8,204 bases of DNA from Candidatus Zixiibacteriota bacterium (GTDB lineage Bacteria; Zixibacteria; MSB-5A5; GN15; FEB-12). Shown piece after piece: positions 6,987 through 8,204 of the stretch. Where the stretch lies: contig JAMPYH010000105.1 in assembly GCA_023700785.1 (NCBI GenBank), positions 1 through 8,204 of the forward strand, given 5' to 3'. Every line of letters begins with the position of its first letter. Positions within the stretch are counted from its first letter, which is position 1. Under the pieces are notes generated by a model. The model had not been told where the DNA came from, made no database searches, and was given only the letters and a program-made list of their open reading frames with translations. The position numbers and the translations under genes were made by a program.

Positions 6987-7894
6987 ACCGGGCTACCTTG
7001 CAAAGCGTCGTACGCTTCGCTGATGACGCCATCGACATCTGTCCCGGTAATGTCTGTACGTTTCATGCCTGTCCATTGGTCACCATCGCGAGTCGCCAGC
7101 GCCGCTTTGAGGCGGAGTTGGTCGCCGCGTACTTCAGAAAAAACGCCGAGCGGGAGCGAGCATCCGGAGTCGAAGCGGGCCAGAAGTCCCCGCTCCAACA
7201 TCGCCTCTCGCATCGCCGCGGCTGAGCCAAGTTTGGAGATCACTGATCCCACCCGCGGATCATTGTCGCGGATCTGGATACCCAATATCCCCTGCGCCGG
7301 AGCAGGGAGAAATTGCTCCGGGTCAAGCGCGATGACCTGCAGATCGGAGAGGTCGAGATTCAATCGCGTCACGCCCGCCGAGGCGAGAAGGATCGCGTCA
7401 TATTTTCCCTCGCGAAGTTTCGCCACCCGGGTCGGGACATTGCCGCGAAGGTCGGCGACTTTCAGCGATGGGTTGTGAAACGCGACCTGCCCCTTGCGCC
7501 GGGCCGCCGAAGTGCCGATCACGCCTCCCGCTCTGACCGGAAGCAGACCGTCACCTGATACCGATTCCTTGCGGATCAACAGCAGTTCGCGCCTGTCCGC
7601 ACGATAGCCGACCGCGCCAAGTTTCAGGCCGGTCGGCATCGAGGTCATCAGATCCTTCAGCGAATGCACCGCGAGATCGATCTCGCGGGCGAGCAGGGCA
7701 TCCTCGAGTTCTTTCGTGAAGAACCCTTTCCCCTCCATTTGCTCGAACGAGACATTATCTATTTTATCACCGGCGGTCTTGATGATCCTGATCTCGACTT
7801 CGCACCCGTGTTCCCGCTCGAGGATCGAGCGGATGAAATTGGCCTGGTAGAGTGCGAGATCGGAACCGCGGGAGCCTATGGTCAGACGGGTCAT
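6974..7894 (-). CDS. hemC: Hydroxymethylbilane synthase (porphobilinogen deaminase)
   Basis: HemC polymerises four porphobilinogens into the linear tetrapyrrole hydroxymethylbilane, working on a covalently attached dipyrromethane cofactor. The 306-residue length is standard. Motifs in order are GSRGSDLAL at 7-15, KGFFTKELEDALL at 56-68, AVHSLKD at 75-81 with the catalytic Asp81, GTSAARRKGQ at 127-136 (Arg132 and Arg133 in the substrate/cofactor anion site), LRGNVPTRVAKL at 149-160, PAPAQGILGIQ at 197-207, and FDSGCSLPLG at 241-250, where Cys245 is the cofactor attachment residue. After Asp81 the sequence reads DLMTSMP where DVPTxLP is usual. The ATG at 7894 lies in an ATGA overlap with the hemA stop and has a strong GGAAGGA Shine-Dalgarno 6 nt upstream, which fixes the start. 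The 3' end runs 13 nt into hemD, whose product takes the unstable hydroxymethylbilane directly. Confidence 0.97.
   Translation of the reverse strand: MTRLTIGSRGSDLALYQANFIRSILEREHGCEVEIRIIKTAGDKIDNVSFEQMEGKGFFTKELEDALLAREIDLAVHSLKDLMTSMPTGLKLGAVGYRADRRELLLIRKESVSGDGLLPVRAGGVIGTSAARRKGQVAFHNPSLKVADLRGNVPTRVAKLREGKYDAILLASAGVTRLNLDLSDLQVIALDPEQFLPAPAQGILGIQIRDNDPRVGSVISKLGSAAAMREAMLERGLLARFDSGCSLPLGVFSEVRGDQLRLKAALATRDGDQWTGMKRTDITGTDVDGVISEAYDALQGSPVCPA
6996..6999 (-). promoter_or_regulatory. Ribosome binding site of hemD
   Basis: AAGG lies 9 nt before the hemD ATG at 6986, inside hemC. It is modest but well placed, and it supports the start that overlaps the hemC end by 13 nt. Confidence 0.6.
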
Positions 7895-8204
7895 ACCGCT
7901 TCCTTCCGAGCCGATGTCAACTCGGTGATCGTTAGTTCGGCCTGTGTCGCCAGTCGGTCGGAGAGCATTTTTATCGGCTGAAACGACGAGTGACCGATCA
8001 ATTTGGTCACCAGCCGTTTGACTGCCCGACGACCGTCATCGTCAAGGTTTGTCAACTTGGTGGCGAACAAATCATCCAACGCCCGGTTGGCCAGATCAAG
8101 CGACTCCTGGTAACTGTCCGCGAAGATCGGCTTGAGCGTCAATTCGACTCGGTCGGCAAGGTATTGGTTGACCGCGTCCCGCACGATCTCGTTCGCTTTG
8201 CCGG
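7891..8204 (-). CDS. hemA: Glutamyl-tRNA reductase, C-terminal part (runs off right edge)
   Basis: HemA reduces glutamyl-tRNA(Glu) to glutamate-1-semialdehyde with NADPH, the committed and usually regulated step of the C5 route. Only the last 103 residues are in the window, out of about 420-450, so the catalytic Cys and the NADPH domain cannot be checked. What is visible is the all-helical dimerisation domain: an opening helix ANEIVRDAVNQYL, then a long charged helix, then KLTNLDDDGRRAVKRLVTKL with the family's K-L-x-N-L-x-x-x-x-R pattern, and GHSSFQPIKMLSDRL matching the usual H-x-P-x-x-x-L-R/K end. An in-frame GTG at 8184 is internal and not the start, since the frame stays open to the edge. 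The stop sits in an ATGA overlap with hemC. No hemX lies between hemA and hemC, unlike in Bacillus subtilis. The identification relies on this domain plus operon context. Confidence 0.9.
   Translation of the reverse strand, partial: GKANEIVRDAVNQYLADRVELTLKPIFADSYQESLDLANRALDDLFATKLTNLDDDGRRAVKRLVTKLIGHSSFQPIKMLSDRLATQAELTITELTSARKEAV
7901..7907 (-). promoter_or_regulatory. Ribosome binding site of hemC
   Basis: On the minus strand the sequence GGAAGGA lies 6 nt before the hemC ATG at 7894, inside the last codons of hemA. It is the strongest Shine-Dalgarno in the window and fixes the hemC start within the ATGA overlap. Confidence 0.8.

Noticed and set aside
1..8204. Riboswitch, CRISPR array, tRNA, insertion sequence, prophage or defence genes
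   Set aside because: The window is coding almost end to end with heme genes; no direct-repeat array, terminal inverted repeats, transposase or structured leader could be seen.

Overview
The window is a gapless stretch of a tetrapyrrole (heme) biosynthesis operon. Every gene lies on the minus strand, so transcription runs from high to low coordinates. In transcription order the genes are hemA (3' end only, cut by the right window edge), hemC, hemD, hemB, hemL, hemE, hemN, hemH and a hemY/hemG-type FAD protoporphyrinogen oxidase (5' part only, cut by the left edge). Together they encode the C5 route from glutamyl-tRNA to protoheme. The steps are glutamyl-tRNA reductase (HemA), glutamate-1-semialdehyde aminomutase (HemL), porphobilinogen synthase (HemB), hydroxymethylbilane synthase (HemC), uroporphyrinogen-III synthase (HemD), uroporphyrinogen decarboxylase (HemE), oxygen-independent coproporphyrinogen dehydrogenase (HemN), protoporphyrinogen oxidase (HemY) and ferrochelatase (HemH).

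The layout is extremely compact. All eight gene junctions run from a 14-nt overlap to a 2-nt gap, including ATGA and TAATG stop/start fusions, so the genes are probably translationally coupled on one mRNA. There is no non-coding stretch, and no promoter, terminator, RNA gene, repeat, CRISPR array or mobile element that I can support. The operon's promoter must lie upstream of hemA, beyond position 8204, and its terminator beyond position 1.

The order reads as the hemA-C-D-B-L cluster known from Bacillus subtilis and clostridia (without hemX) joined head-to-tail to a hemE-H-Y cluster, with hemN inserted between hemE and hemH. The protein details nevertheless point to the classical protoporphyrin-dependent branch and not the Gram-positive coproporphyrin branch. 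HemN carries the full CX3CX2CXC cluster motif, and the ferrochelatase has the Met-Gly-Gly-Pro and GGGSP signatures of protoporphyrin ferrochelatases.

The DNA is moderately GC-rich, and the source is a bacterium making 5-aminolevulinate by the C5 route. The oxygen-independent HemN and the style of the ferrochelatase would suit an anaerobic or facultative lineage (for example a delta-proteobacterial or FCB-like group), but the phylum cannot be fixed from these genes by eye. I found no convincing undescribed system. The points worth a second look are the joined operon architecture, the pairing of an oxygen-independent with a probably oxygen-using oxidation step, and several substitutions beside active-site motifs.
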